Shown here: positions 36,502 to 48,217 of the stretch, piece after piece
Position numbering within the stretch: the stretch's first letter is position 1
How the letters are laid out: the number at the start of each line of letters is the position of its first letter
NCBI RefSeq assembly: GCF_905397275.1
Contig: NZ_CAJPUY010000002.1
Coordinates: 248,001-312,000, forward strand
DNA from: Cupriavidus yeoncheonensis
Lineage (GTDB): Bacteria > Pseudomonadota > Gammaproteobacteria > Burkholderiales > Burkholderiaceae
Reading direction: 5' to 3'
Length of the DNA: 64,000 nt
The notes under the pieces: generated by a model
The model's input: the letters and a program-made list of their open reading frames with translations, nothing else
What the model was told of the DNA's origin: nothing
Database searches by the model: none
Position numbers and translations under genes: made by a program

Positions 36502-38700
36502 TCAGGCTTTCAGGTAGTGTTCGCGGCCGCCCAGCCAGCGCGACAGATGGGCCTCCACGGCTTCCGGAAACTGCGTCAGCATGAGCTGCGCGGCTTCCTG
36601 CGCGTACTCGACCAGCCAGGCATCGGTGTTCAGGTCGGCAAAGCGCAGCATGGCTTCGCCGGACTGGCGCGCACCGAGGAATTCGCCTGGCCCGCGGATA
36701 TCGAGGTCGCGCCGCGCGATCTCGAAGCCGTCGGTGGTCTCGCGCATGGTCGCCAGCCGCTCGCGCGCGGTGGGCGACAGCGGCGCCTGGTACATGAGCA
36801 GGCAGACCGACTCGGCGGTGCCGCGCCCCACGCGGCCGCGCAACTGGTGGAGCTGCGCCAGGCCGAAGCGCTCGGCATGCTCGATCACCATCAGCGAGGC
36901 GTTGGGCACGTCCACGCCCACTTCGATCACCGTGGTGGCCACCAGCACCTGCAGGCGGTTGGCGCTGAAGTCGTCCATCACGGACGCCTTCTCGGCCGGC
37001 GGCAGGCGGCCGTGGACCAGCCCGACGCGCAGGTCCGGCAAGGCGGCAACCAGCGTTTCGTAGGTTTCCACGGCGGTCTGCAGCTGCAGCGCCTCGCTTT
37101 CCTCGATCAGCGGGCAGACCCAGTAGACCTGCCGGCCCTCGGCCGCCGCATGGTGGATGCGCTCGATGACTTCGTCGCGGCGCTCGTCGTTGACCAGGCG
37201 CGTGACGATCGGCGTGCGGCCCGGCGGCAGTTCGTCGATCACCGACACATCCAGGTCCGCGTAGTAGGTCATGGCCAGCGTGCGCGGGATCGGCGTGGCC
37301 GACATCATGAGCTGGTGCGGTACGGTTTCCGGCGCGACCGCAGCCGTAGCCGGCGCCGGCTCGGTGCCGGCGGCCTTGCCCCGCAGCGCCAGCCGCTGCG
37401 CCACGCCGAAGCGGTGCTGCTCGTCCACCACCGACAGGCCGAGCCGGGCAAAGCGCACGGTGTCCTGGATCAGCGCGTGCGTGCCGATCGCCAGCCGGGC
37501 CTCGCCCGATTCCACGCGCGCCACGGCCGCGCGCTTTTCGCGCGCCTTGAGGCTGCCGGCCAGCCACACCACCGGCACGCCAAGCGGCTCCAGCCACGCC
37601 GACAGCTTGCGGTAGTGCTGCTCGGCCAGGATTTCGGTCGGCGCCATGATCGCGGCCTGGTAGCCGGCGTCGATGGCCTGGCACGCCGCCAGCGCCGCCA
37701 CGATGGTCTTGCCGCTGCCCACGTCGCCCTGCAGCAGCCGGTGCATCGGGTGCTGCGCGGTCATGTCGGCCGCGATCTCCCCGACCACCCGCTGTTGCGC
37801 GCCGGTCAGGCGAAATGGCAGGGCTGCCAGGAACCGCGTCAGCAGGCCGCCTTCGTGCCGGGGCATGGAGGGCGCGTTCTTCTCGCGCCGCGCCTCATGG
37901 GCGCGCCGCAGCGAGATCTGCTGCGCCAGCAGTTCGTCGAACTTGATGCGCAGCCAGGCCGGATGCGAACGGTCGGCCAGCGCCGCCTCGCTCTCCTGCG
38001 GCGGCGGCGTGTGCAGCAGGCGCAGGCATTCGCCGAGCGGGCGCAGCTTCAGCTTCGCGAGCGGGCCCTGCAACACGGCCGCGGGCAGTGTTTCGGGCAT
38101 GGGCGTGCGCGACAGCGCGCCGGAGATCGCCTTGCGCAGATAGGCCTGCGAAATGCCTGCGGTGGCCGGGTAGACCGGCGTGAGCCGGTCCGGCAGGGGC
38201 TCGTCCGGCACCACCGGGCGCACCGTGGGGTGCACCATCTCGGCGCCGAAGAAGCCGCCGCGGACTTCGCCGCGCACGCGCAGGCGCACACCTTCCTCCA
38301 TCTGCTTGGTCTGGCTGCCGTAGAAATTCAGGAACCGCAGCGTCAGCTCGCCGCTGTCATCGGCGATCTTCACCACGAGCTGGCGGCGCGGGCGAAAGGT
38401 GACCTCGTTCGAGATGACCTCGCCCTCGACCTGCGCGGGCTGGCCGAGCCCGGCGCGGCGGATCGCTTCGGAGATGGGCATCAGCGTGGTCTCGTCCTCG
38501 TAGCGCATCGGCAGGTGCAGCACCAGGTCGACGCTGCGCCGCAGGCCCATCTTGGCCAGCCGCGCGACCGCGGACGATGGCTTGCCGTCCTTGCCTGCGG
38601 CCTTGCCCTTCGCAGACGGCGCTGAAGACGGTGCTGACGACGGCGCCGAGTCTGGGGCTTCGGCTTTGTCCTGGGTCGGTTCGGTGGCGGTTCCGGGCAT
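36502..38700 (-). CDS. recG: ATP-dependent DNA helicase RecG
   Basis: RecG, 732 residues, a branch-migrating helicase that reverses stalled forks and processes recombination intermediates. After a low-complexity N terminus (repeats of Ala-Pro-Ser-Ser, about residues 15-30) come the OB-fold wedge domain, Walker [12 protein letters not shown], the [10 protein letters not shown] (DEQH) box and the C-terminal helicase domain ending in the RecG-specific [15 protein letters not shown] region. ATG 38700 is chosen; the longer open frame upstream is the antisense of queA. It is divergent from queA. Confidence 0.96.
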   Translation of the reverse strand: MPGTATEPTQDKAEAPDSAPSSAPSSAPSAKGKAAGKDGKPSSAVARLAKMGLRRSVDLVLHLPMRYEDETTLMPISEAIRRAGLGQPAQVEGEVISNEVTFRPRRQLVVKIADDSGELTLRFLNFYGSQTKQMEEGVRLRVRGEVRGGFFGAEMVHPTVRPVVPDEPLPDRLTPVYPATAGISQAYLRKAISGALSRTPMPETLPAAVLQGPLAKLKLRPLGECLRLLHTPPPQESEAALADRSHPAWLRIKFDELLAQQISLRRAHEARREKNAPSMPRHEGGLLTRFLAALPFRLTGAQQRVVGEIAADMTAQHPMHRLLQGDVGSGKTIVAALAACQAIDAGYQAAIMAPTEILAEQHYRKLSAWLEPLGVPVVWLAGSLKAREKRAAVARVESGEARLAIGTHALIQDTVRFARLGLSVVDEQHRFGVAQRLALRGKAAGTEPAPATAAVAPETVPHQLMMSATPIPRTLAMTYYADLDVSVIDELPPGRTPIVTRLVNDERRDEVIERIHHAAAEGRQVYWVCPLIEESEALQLQTAVETYETLVAALPDLRVGLVHGRLPPAEKASVMDDFSANRLQVLVATTVIEVGVDVPNASLMVIEHAERFGLAQLHQLRGRVGRGTAESVCLLMYQAPLSPTARERLATMRETTDGFEIARRDLDIRGPGEFLGARQSGEAMLRFADLNTDAWLVEYAQEAAQLMLTQFPEAVEAHLSRWLGGREHYLKA

Positions 38701-38768
38701 CGGCAGTCGGGCAGGCGGAGAAATAAGGGGTATCACACCGGGCCGGGCGGCGCCTGGCGCCCAAGCCT

Positions 38769-38793
38769 TACAATATCGGATTCGCCGATTGTA
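38769..38793. promoter_or_regulatory. Divergent -10 elements of recG and queA in an inverted repeat
   Basis: TACAAT (plus, 38769-38774) and its inverted copy ATTGTA (38788-38793) flank a CGG/CCG core. They could serve as -10 elements for queA and recG respectively, or form an operator. They lie in the 156-bp gap between the two genes. Confidence 0.45.
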
Positions 38794-38856
38794 CCTATCC
38801 CGGTTGCCGCTCCGTACCGCTCCATACGGCGCCTGACCGGGCCTTGCCGTTTCCTC

Positions 38857-41083
<2,227 letters not shown>

Positions 41084-41220
41084 GCCGCGAACTTTCCGTC
41101 CCGGCGCGGTCGAATACCGGGGTTGTGGCGGGCCTTGCCGGCATTGGCGGCAAGTCGCCCGCAACGCACCCCGAACAAACCCGAATTCCGCCCTAGAATG
41201 CCGGGGCGGGCCCGACACGG

Positions 41221-41230
41221 GTGATAGAAT
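41221..41230 (+). promoter_or_regulatory. Extended -10 promoter of yajC-secDF
   Basis: TGATAGAAT is an extended -10 (TGnTAGAAT, hexamer 41225-41230) 39 bp before the GTG start of yajC. A second TAGAAT is at 41194-41199. No clear -35, which extended -10 promoters do not strictly need. Confidence 0.45.
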
Positions 41231-41268
41231 GATCGATTACTTGAATACTTTTGTGACGGAGAATCAAC

Positions 41269-41595
41269 GTGCTGATTTCTAATGCATTCGCCCAGACCGC
41301 CGGTGCCGGCGGCGCAGCGGGTGGCCTGATGAGCTTCCTGCCCATCATTCTGATGTTCGGCGTGCTGTGGTTCATCATGATCCGCCCGCAGATGAAGCGC
41401 CAGAAGGAAAGCAAGGCCATGCTGGAAGCCCTCGCCAAGAACGACGAAGTCGTCACGGCCGGCGGCATCCTGGGCAGGGTGACCAAGGTAACCGACCAGT
41501 ACGTCAGCCTGGAAATCGCCCCGGGCACCGAAATCACCGTGCAGAAGAACGCCGTGACCACAGTGTTGCCGAAGGGCTCGCTGAAGTCGCTCTGA
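41269..41595 (+). CDS. yajC: Sec translocon accessory protein YajC
   Basis: YajC, 108 residues, a single-span membrane protein that associates with SecDF-YidC. The hydrophobic helix (about residues 18-37, FLPIILMFGVLWFIMIRPQM) is followed by the typical RQKESKAMLEAL and GGILGRVTKV stretches. The start is GTG 41269 with GGAG 7 bp upstream. It is 197 bp before secD; the gap contains a long-range inverted repeat but no gene. Confidence 0.95.
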   Translation: MLISNAFAQTAGAGGAAGGLMSFLPIILMFGVLWFIMIRPQMKRQKESKAMLEALAKNDEVVTAGGILGRVTKVTDQYVSLEIAPGTEITVQKNAVTTVLPKGSLKSL

Positions 41596-41654
41596 TTCCC
41601 GTTCGCGACACTGCCCTTTATCTTTTCCGGCGTGCCCGCGTGCGCATGCCCTGG

Positions 41655-41713
41655 CAGCCGCCTGATCAGCCCGTGGGCCCGTGAAGGGTCTTCCCGTGGC
41701 GGCCAGGCGGCTG
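41655..41713 (+). other. Long-range inverted repeat in the yajC-secD gap
   Basis: CAGCCGCCTG (41655-41664) and CAGGCGGCTG (41704-41713) are perfect complements 39 nt apart. In the transcript they could close a large hairpin about 80 nt before the secD start. Its function is unknown, and in GC-rich DNA it could be chance. Confidence 0.4.
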
Positions 41714-41792
41714 TTTGCCAACCGGTCCGGCGCTGCCGGCGTGCCCCTCGGGCCCCCGGCGAATCCGCCAACCGCAGAATGACTGGCCAGAG

Positions 41793-43658
41793 ATGAATCG
41801 TTATCCGCTTTGGAAATATGTCGTGATCCTGGTGGCCCTGGCCATCGGCATCATCTATACCCTGCCGAATTTCTTCGGCGAGGCGCCTGCCGTGCAGGTC
41901 TCCTCGGGCAAGGCCACGGTCAAGGTGGACCTTTCCATGCAGAAGCATGTGGAAGAGATCCTGGCCCAGAACCAGCTCCAGCCTGACGGCGTGTTCTTCG
42001 ATGTTTCCGGCCAGTCCGGCTCGGTCAAGGCGCGCTTCCGCACCACCGACGACCAGCTCAAGGCCAAGGACGTCCTGACGCGCACGCTCAACCCCGACGC
42101 GGCCGATCCGACCTACGTGATCGCGCTGAACCTGCTGTCGGGCTCGCCGCGCTGGCTGACCGCGATGCACGCGCTGCCGATGTACCTGGGCCTGGACCTG
42201 CGCGGTGGCGTGCACTTCCTGCTGCAGGTCGACATGAAGGGCGCCGTCGACAAGAAACTCGACAGCCTCTCGGGCGACGCCCGTACCCTGCTGCGCGACA
42301 AGAACGTGCGCCACGGCGGCATCGACCGCGAAGGCGACAAGCTGACCGTGCGCTTCAGCAATGCCGACGACGGCAGCCGCGCCCGCGCCATCCTGGCCGA
42401 CAACCTGCGCGAGCTGGCCTTCGCCATGGACGGCAACAACGTGGTCGGCACCTTTACGGAAGCCGCCCGCAAGGCCGTGCAGGACGCCGCCGTCAAGCAG
42501 AACATCACCACCCTGCACAACCGCGTGAACGAGCTCGGCGTGGCCGAGCCCGTGATCCAGCAGCAAGGCTCCGACCGTATCGTGGTGCAGCTGCCAGGCG
42601 TGCAGGACACCGCCAAGGCCAAGGACATCATCGGCCGTACCGCCACGCTGGAAGCCCGCCTGGCCGACCCCGACGCACCGCGCAACCCGCGCGCGGGCGA
42701 CCCGGTCCCGTTTGGCAGCGAGCTGTTCACGCAGGGCAACGGCGCCCCGGTGGTGCTGAAGAAGCAGGTCATCTTCACCGGCGACCGCATCGAAAGCGCC
42801 TCGGCCGGCTTCGACCAGAACCAGCGCCCGTCGGTCAACATCAAGCTCGACGCCCAGGGCGGCCGCGTGCTGCGCGACGTCTCGCGCGAGAACATCGGCA
42901 AGCCGATGGGCATCGTGCTGTTCGAAAAGGGCAAGGGCGAGGTCCTGACCGTGGCGACGATCCAGTCCGAACTCGGTTCGAGCTTCCAGATCACCGGCTC
43001 CTACTCGACCGAAGCCGCCAACGACCTGGCCCTGCTGCTGCGCGCCGGCTCGCTGGCCGCGCCGATGGAGATCATCGAGGAACGCACGATCGGCCCGTCG
43101 CTGGGCGCGGACAACATCCAGAAGGGTTTTGATTCGGTCGCCTATGGCTTCGGCGCCATTGCCGTGTTCATGGTCCTGTACTACATGCTGTTCGGCGTGT
43201 TCTCGGTGGCGGCGCTGGGCATCAACCTGCTGCTGCTGATCGCGGTGCTGTCGATGCTGCAGGCCACGCTGACGCTGCCGGGCATCGCCGCTATCGCGCT
43301 GGTGCTCGGTATGGCCATCGACGCCAACGTGCTGATCAACGAGCGTATCCGCGAGGAACTGCGCGCCGGCGCCTCGCCGCAGATGGCGATCGCCGTCGGC
43401 TTCGACCGCGCGTGGGCCACCATCCTGGACTCCAACGTCACCACGCTGATCGCGGGCCTGGCACTGCTGGCCTTTGGCTCCGGCCCGGTGCGCGGCTTTG
43501 CCGTGGTGCACTGCCTGGGCATCCTGACCTCGATGTTCTCGGCGGTGTTCTTCAACCGCGGCCTGGTCAACCTCTGGTACGGCCGCAAGAAGAAGCTGCA
43601 GAGCGTGGCCATCGGCCAGATCTGGAAACCGGGTGCGGACACCCCGGTCGCCAAGTAA
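41793..43658 (+). CDS. secD: Protein translocase subunit SecD
   Basis: SecD, 621 residues, an RND-type membrane protein that uses the proton-motive force to pull secreted proteins through SecYEG. One N-terminal helix (about 8-25), a large periplasmic region with DLRGGVHFLLQVD near 135, and a C-terminal block of five helices with GMAIDANVLINERIREEL near 507 are seen. ATG 41793 (MNRYPLWKY) is the family start; an in-frame ATG 78 bp upstream gives a non-conserved leader. secF follows after 24 bp. Confidence 0.97.
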   Translation: MNRYPLWKYVVILVALAIGIIYTLPNFFGEAPAVQVSSGKATVKVDLSMQKHVEEILAQNQLQPDGVFFDVSGQSGSVKARFRTTDDQLKAKDVLTRTLNPDAADPTYVIALNLLSGSPRWLTAMHALPMYLGLDLRGGVHFLLQVDMKGAVDKKLDSLSGDARTLLRDKNVRHGGIDREGDKLTVRFSNADDGSRARAILADNLRELAFAMDGNNVVGTFTEAARKAVQDAAVKQNITTLHNRVNELGVAEPVIQQQGSDRIVVQLPGVQDTAKAKDIIGRTATLEARLADPDAPRNPRAGDPVPFGSELFTQGNGAPVVLKKQVIFTGDRIESASAGFDQNQRPSVNIKLDAQGGRVLRDVSRENIGKPMGIVLFEKGKGEVLTVATIQSELGSSFQITGSYSTEAANDLALLLRAGSLAAPMEIIEERTIGPSLGADNIQKGFDSVAYGFGAIAVFMVLYYMLFGVFSVAALGINLLLLIAVLSMLQATLTLPGIAAIALVLGMAIDANVLINERIREELRAGASPQMAIAVGFDRAWATILDSNVTTLIAGLALLAFGSGPVRGFAVVHCLGILTSMFSAVFFNRGLVNLWYGRKKKLQSVAIGQIWKPGADTPVAK

Positions 43659-43682
43659 GCACGGATTCATCAGGACAACATC

Positions 43683-44654
43683 ATGGAATTCTTCCGCATC
43701 CGGCGCGACATTCCGTTCATGAAGCACGCGTTGGTCTTCAACGTGGTCTCCTTCCTGACGTTTGCCGCGGCCGTATTCTTCCTGTGGCACAAGGGCCTGC
43801 ACCTGTCGATCGAGTTCACCGGCGGCACGGTCATGGAGGTCAACTACCAGCAGGCGGCCGACCTCGAAAAGATCCGAGGCCAGGTCGGCCAGTTGGGCTA
43901 CCACGACATCCAGGTGCAGAACTTCGGCACCTCGCGCGACGTCATGATCCGCCTGCCGCTGCAGAAGGGCCCCGACGGCAAGCCCGTCACCTCGGCCCAG
44001 CAGAGCGAGCAGGTCATCGGCGCGCTGCAGGCCGCCACGCCTGACGTCAAGCTGCAACGCGTGGAGTTCGTCGGGCCGCAGGTCGGCAAGGAACTGGCGA
44101 CCGACGGCCTGCTGGCATTGCTGTGCGTGGTGATCGGTATCGTGCTCTACCTGTCGTTCCGCTTCGAGTGGAAGTTCGCGGTGGCGGGCATCATCGCCAA
44201 CCTGCACGACGTGGTGATCATCCTGGGCTTCTTCGCGTTCTTCCAGTGGGAATTCTCGCTGTCGGTGCTGGCGGCCATCCTGGCGGTGCTCGGCTACTCG
44301 GTGAACGAGTCGGTCGTGATCTTCGACCGGATCCGCGAGGCCTTCCGCAAGTACCGCAAGATGACCACGCACGAAGTCATCGACCACGCGATCACCAGCA
44401 CGATGTCGCGGACCATCATCACCCACGGCTCGACCGAAATGATGGTGCTGTCGATGTTCTTCTTCGGCGGCCCCACCCTGCACTACTTCGCACTGGCGCT
44501 GACGGTCGGCATCCTGTTCGGCATCTACTCGTCGGTATTCGTTGCCGCGGCGCTGGCCATGTGGTTTGGCGTCAAGCGCGAAGACCTGGTCAAGGGCGAG
44601 AAGAAGGCCGGCGGCCCGGATCGCGACGACCCGAACTACGGCGCGCAGGCCTGA
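43683..44654 (+). CDS. secF: Protein translocase subunit SecF
   Basis: SecF, 323 residues, SecD's partner. A first helix (about 14-35), a periplasmic domain with SIEFTGGTVMEV, and a C-terminal five-helix block with GYSVNESVVIFDRIREAFR near 203-221 are visible. It ends the tgt-side plus-strand block and is followed by a strong terminator facing phcQ. Confidence 0.97.
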   Translation: MEFFRIRRDIPFMKHALVFNVVSFLTFAAAVFFLWHKGLHLSIEFTGGTVMEVNYQQAADLEKIRGQVGQLGYHDIQVQNFGTSRDVMIRLPLQKGPDGKPVTSAQQSEQVIGALQAATPDVKLQRVEFVGPQVGKELATDGLLALLCVVIGIVLYLSFRFEWKFAVAGIIANLHDVVIILGFFAFFQWEFSLSVLAAILAVLGYSVNESVVIFDRIREAFRKYRKMTTHEVIDHAITSTMSRTIITHGSTEMMVLSMFFFGGPTLHYFALALTVGILFGIYSSVFVAAALAMWFGVKREDLVKGEKKAGGPDRDDPNYGAQA

Positions 44655-44674
44655 GCCTGACGCTGGACAAAGAA

Positions 44675-44698
44675 AAGCGCACCTTTGGGTGCGCTTTT
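44675..44698. terminator. Bidirectional terminator between secF and phcQ
   Basis: AAGCGCACC/GGTGCGCTT stem with a 4-nt loop, followed by a T6 run on the plus strand and T-rich sequence on the minus strand. It serves the convergent secDF and phcBSRQ transcripts. Confidence 0.88.
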
Positions 44699-44732
44699 TT
44701 GTTGCCCGGGGTTACCCGGCCAGGGCGGCCGC

Positions 44733-45740
44733 TCAGGCCGATTCCGAGAACCGCTCGATCCAGATTGCCAGGCGGTCCGTCGAAAAGCTGGCCGCGCGTG
44801 CGCCGGCGCGGCAGGCAATGGTGCCGCCTTCGCGCGTGAACTGCAGCGCGCCGCCGGCTTCTTCGAGCCACAGCAGGCTGGCCAGCCACGCCGCATGCTG
44901 CGCGGAAACCGCCTCGCCCACCGGCTTGGCCAGGAATTCGCCGAGCGCGGACGGCGAGGTCCATACTACCGTCTCGCCTTCGCGGCGCACGGTGCTGTCG
45001 CCCAGCGCCTCGGCGACGACCTGCAGCGCATCGGCGGCGCCGCGCCCGGCATGGCGCGTGCGCAAGGCCGCCAGCTGCGTACCCACGGCATGGCCGAAGG
45101 TGCCGCTGCGCTCGCTCTCGGCGCCCACCAGGTCGGCATAGTCCATGCGCCGCCAGTCGGGTTCGATATTGCGCGCGCCCGCCAGCTCGGTCCCGGCGAG
45201 GTACGTTTCAACGGGCTGGAAGCGGCCCGGGCCGATCAGGCTCGCGCACAGCGCGTGGATCATGCCGATGCGCGTGGCCACGGTCTGGGTCTGCAGCACG
45301 CTCAGCTTCTCGCGCAAGAGCTGGTCGCGCTCCTTGCGCAGGCCAGCCATCTCCAGCGCCTGCTTCAGTTCCATGCGCAGCGCGGTGATGTCCCACGGTT
45401 TCTTGATGTAGCGGTGGATCTGCCCCTGGTTGACGGCCTCGACAGTCTGGTCCAGTTCCGAATAGGCCGTGGTCAGGATCCGCACGATATGGGGATAGCG
45501 TTCGCGCGCATGGCGCAGCAGCTCATTGCCGTATTCGCCCGGCATGCGCTGGTCGGACACCAGCACCGCGAGGCTGCCGGCGTGCGCTTCGAGCAGCGCC
45601 TTGCCCTCTTCCACCGAGCCGGCGGTCACCACAGGGGCCAGCGCGCCGATCGCGCGCTGGAAGTATTTGACGGCCGTCGCTTCGTCGTCGACGAACAGAA
45701 TCGCCGGGGGTGGTGCCTGGTTGGCATTCGGTTCGCTCAT
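44733..45740 (-). CDS. phcQ: Phc quorum-sensing response regulator PhcQ
   Basis: A 335-residue protein with an N-terminal receiver domain (acidic pair Asp18/Asp19, phospho-acceptor Asp63 in VSDQRMPG, Thr90-Thr91, Lys113-Lys114). Its C-terminal ~190 residues match no DNA-binding domain I can recognise, apart from a helical stretch after the receiver (about 125-150). It is last in the phcB-phcS-phcR-phcQ order and overlaps phcR by 4 bp. In Ralstonia solanacearum PhcQ is part of the relay from PhcS to the regulator PhcA; the same role is inferred here from order and domain content. Confidence 0.83.
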   Translation of the reverse strand: MSEPNANQAPPPAILFVDDEATAVKYFQRAIGALAPVVTAGSVEEGKALLEAHAGSLAVLVSDQRMPGEYGNELLRHARERYPHIVRILTTAYSELDQTVEAVNQGQIHRYIKKPWDITALRMELKQALEMAGLRKERDQLLREKLSVLQTQTVATRIGMIHALCASLIGPGRFQPVETYLAGTELAGARNIEPDWRRMDYADLVGAESERSGTFGHAVGTQLAALRTRHAGRGAADALQVVAEALGDSTVRREGETVVWTSPSALGEFLAKPVGEAVSAQHAAWLASLLWLEEAGGALQFTREGGTIACRAGARAASFSTDRLAIWIERFSESA

Positions 45741-46870
45741 CGGTCACTCCTGTGCATTCGATTCTTGAAATTTGGGAAGTCCAGCGTCACTGTCGTGCCG
45801 GCTCCGGACGCTGAGGCGATCCGGATGCCGCCGCCAAACGACTGCATGACGCGGTTGCAGAAAATCATGCCAAGGCCGCTGCCGCCGGCCCCGGCGTGGG
45901 TGGTGACAGGGTCCACGAGCAGGCGGTCCATCACTTCGGGCGGAATCCCCGGCCCGTTGTCGCAGATGCGGATCTCCTGCCGCGGCTTCGCCACCACGAC
46001 AAAGCGCAGCAACGGTGCGCCCACGTCGCCGAGCGCGCGCAGCGCGTTGCTCATGACCGAGGAGAGCACCAGCGCCACGCAGTTGGGCAGCGTCTGCACG
46101 GGGAAATCGCCGTGCATCTCCACCTGGACCCAGTTGCGCTGATCGCCATTGAAGGGATAGCTGTCGAGCAGCGACGCGACCAGCGCGCCCGCGCTCACTT
46201 CGGTGCCCGGCTCCTGCCGCGCCGGCGTGCCGCCCGCGCTGCTGCGCACGGACTGCAGGAACGACGACAGTACCGCCAGGCAATACTGGGCGTTGTCGTG
46301 CATGGCGCTCGCGGCCTGGCCGATTTCGCCCTGGCGCTGCGCGGTGTATTCGGCCGTGACGCGGCCTTCGATGCCGCGCGCAAAATTGGCGATGGCCGCC
46401 AGCGGCGTATTCAGCTCGTGGGCCAGGAAGGCCAGCGTTTCGTCGATCGCCATCAGCCGCTGCTGCCGCAGGGCCCGCTCGCGCGAGCGCTCCACCGCCA
46501 GGCGCAGGACGTTGCGCACATCGCCGACGCTCAGCGGCTTTTCCAGGATGCGGAACACTTCGCCACTGTTGACCGTCTGCAGCAGCACGTCCTTGTCGGC
46601 ATAGGCCGTGACGAGAATGCGGACGACCTGCGGGAATTCCTCAGCCACCTGGCGCAACAGGTCGCCGCCATCCCGCCCCGGCATGCGGAAGTCGGTCACC
46701 AGGATGGCCGTGCGCGCGCCCGCGCCGCGCAGGATGCCGATCGCCTCGTCGGCGCCGGCGGCGGTCAGCACTTCATACTCGTTGCCCACGGCGCGCGCAA
46801 AGTACTTGAGCGCCATGTCTTCATCGTCGACGTAGAGCACGGTTGGCCGTGCCTGCTGGACTTCGCTCAT
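45737..46870 (-). CDS. phcR: Phc quorum-sensing hybrid regulator/histidine kinase PhcR
   Basis: A 377-residue cytoplasmic protein with the receiver first and the kinase second. The receiver (about 8-125) has Asp15/Asp16, phospho-acceptor Asp60 in VTDFRMPG, Thr88 and Lys111. The kinase core has its phosphorylatable His151 in FLAHELNTPLAA and an ATP-binding domain with DNGPGIPPEV and GGSGLGMIF. There is no membrane segment. It begins 7 bp after phcS and overlaps phcQ. The receiver resembles that of PhcQ closely (VDDE with a following KYF-RA-G pattern), suggesting duplication. Confidence 0.87.
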   Translation of the reverse strand: MSEVQQARPTVLYVDDEDMALKYFARAVGNEYEVLTAAGADEAIGILRGAGARTAILVTDFRMPGRDGGDLLRQVAEEFPQVVRILVTAYADKDVLLQTVNSGEVFRILEKPLSVGDVRNVLRLAVERSRERALRQQRLMAIDETLAFLAHELNTPLAAIANFARGIEGRVTAEYTAQRQGEIGQAASAMHDNAQYCLAVLSSFLQSVRSSAGGTPARQEPGTEVSAGALVASLLDSYPFNGDQRNWVQVEMHGDFPVQTLPNCVALVLSSVMSNALRALGDVGAPLLRFVVVAKPRQEIRICDNGPGIPPEVMDRLLVDPVTTHAGAGGSGLGMIFCNRVMQSFGGGIRIASASGAGTTVTLDFPNFKNRMHRSDR

Positions 46871-46877
46871 GGCCAGA

Positions 46878-48215
46878 TCACTCCGCGCGCGGCAGGTCGA
46901 AACTGAAGGCGGCCCACTTGCCGAATTCGCTCTCGGCGAACAGCTGGCCGCCGTGCCGCTCGATCACCGCATAGCTGATCGACAGGCCCAGCCCCAGCCC
47001 CTGCCCCACGTCGCGCGTCGTAAAGAACGGCTCGAAAACGCGCGCCAGGTTCTCCGATGCAATGCCCGGACCGTTGTCCTGGACACGCACATGCAGGCGG
47101 CTTTCCACCCACCGGATCGTGGTATGGATGGCCGGCGCCTGCGTGCCTGCCTTGCGCATGGCCAGCGCGGCGTTGGAGAACAGGTTGATCAGCACGCCGA
47201 TGACGGCGGCTTCGTCGCCGAGCACCAGCGTGTCATCAGGCAGGTCGCGCGTCACCTTGACGCCGCGCAGTTCGTGGGCCGTGAGGCGGATGGAGGAGTC
47301 GAGCGCCTTCTCGAACAGGAACGGCGTGCCCTCGACCTCCGCGCCAGGCTTGCGGTAGGCAAAGGTCTTCAGGTCCGACACGATATGCTGGATGCGCTGC
47401 ATCCCCTGCTTGGCATCGACCAGGCACTCTTCCAGCGAAGGGTTCTCCTTGGCCTGCGGTTCTTCCAGGGCCACCTCGATCGCCATCAGGCAGAAGTTGA
47501 CCGGATTGTTGACCTCGTGCAGCAGGCCAGCGGCCAGTGTGCCGATTGCCGCCATTTTCTCCTGCTGCAGCATCTGGCCCTTGATGTCCGCAAGCCGACG
47601 GTTGATGTCGGCCAGTTCCTCGTTCTTCCTCGCCACTTCCTCCTTGAGCCGGATCAGGTGGAAGTGCCCGCGTTCATTCATGAACGTGTAAACAGCGCTG
47701 GCCGCAATCGAGAACACGATGAACAACGAATTGACGATGAAATGGTCGTGCTGGGCCAGGCCTTCGGGGTGGGCCAGGCAGGCAATGACGTACAGCAGGT
47801 AGGTGACTGCGCCGAAGCCGACCGTCTGCCACAGGCCCATGGGCATCGCGATGCCGACCGCGAAGATGACAAGGTTCAGACCCGCGTAGTAAATGGATGA
47901 GGCGCCGTCGGTGATGGCAATCATCCAGGCGATCATTATCTGCGGCAGCAACAGCCAGGCTAGCGTAAGCGGCAGGACAAAGCGCCGGCCGGCCTGATTC
48001 ACAAGCAGCAGGAATATCAGCCCGATCAACACCGAGACCAGCAGGCGTGCCACGAAGAACTGCAACTGGTGGCCGGGATAGATTCCGTAATCGAGCCCGA
48101 CGCCGGCCATCACAAGCACAATGGCTGTCAGTGCGCCTGCCCTGCTCGAAAGCAAGCGGAACTCGCCCAGCTCGGCCTCATACCGGGAATAGTGGCTTGC
48201 GGTCCGCTTCAGCAT
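46878..48215 (-). CDS. phcS: Membrane sensor histidine kinase PhcS
   Basis: A 445-residue sensor kinase. Six hydrophobic segments (about residues 27-43, 53-73, 80-100, 109-127, 131-147, 158-177) form a membrane sensor with almost no periplasmic loop, suited to a hydrophobic signal. A coiled coil (about 185-220) leads to the phosphorylated His233 in LAAGLLHEVNNPVN, then N, G1 (DNGPGI) and G2 (GQGLGLGLSI) boxes. In Ralstonia PhcS senses the methyl-ester signal made by PhcB. The start is ATG 48215; a TTG at 48221 overlapping the phcB stop is possible. Confidence 0.88.
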   Translation of the reverse strand: MLKRTASHYSRYEAELGEFRLLSSRAGALTAIVLVMAGVGLDYGIYPGHQLQFFVARLLVSVLIGLIFLLLVNQAGRRFVLPLTLAWLLLPQIMIAWMIAITDGASSIYYAGLNLVIFAVGIAMPMGLWQTVGFGAVTYLLYVIACLAHPEGLAQHDHFIVNSLFIVFSIAASAVYTFMNERGHFHLIRLKEEVARKNEELADINRRLADIKGQMLQQEKMAAIGTLAAGLLHEVNNPVNFCLMAIEVALEEPQAKENPSLEECLVDAKQGMQRIQHIVSDLKTFAYRKPGAEVEGTPFLFEKALDSSIRLTAHELRGVKVTRDLPDDTLVLGDEAAVIGVLINLFSNAALAMRKAGTQAPAIHTTIRWVESRLHVRVQDNGPGIASENLARVFEPFFTTRDVGQGLGLGLSISYAVIERHGGQLFAESEFGKWAAFSFDLPRAE

Positions 48216-48217
48216 GG

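Noticed and set aside
41193..44483. Open reading frame of over 1000 codons on the minus strand across yajC, secD and secF
   Set aside because: It is the antisense shadow of three well-conserved genes, low-complexity (His/Gln/Arg-rich) and without recognisable domains. High GC content creates such frames.
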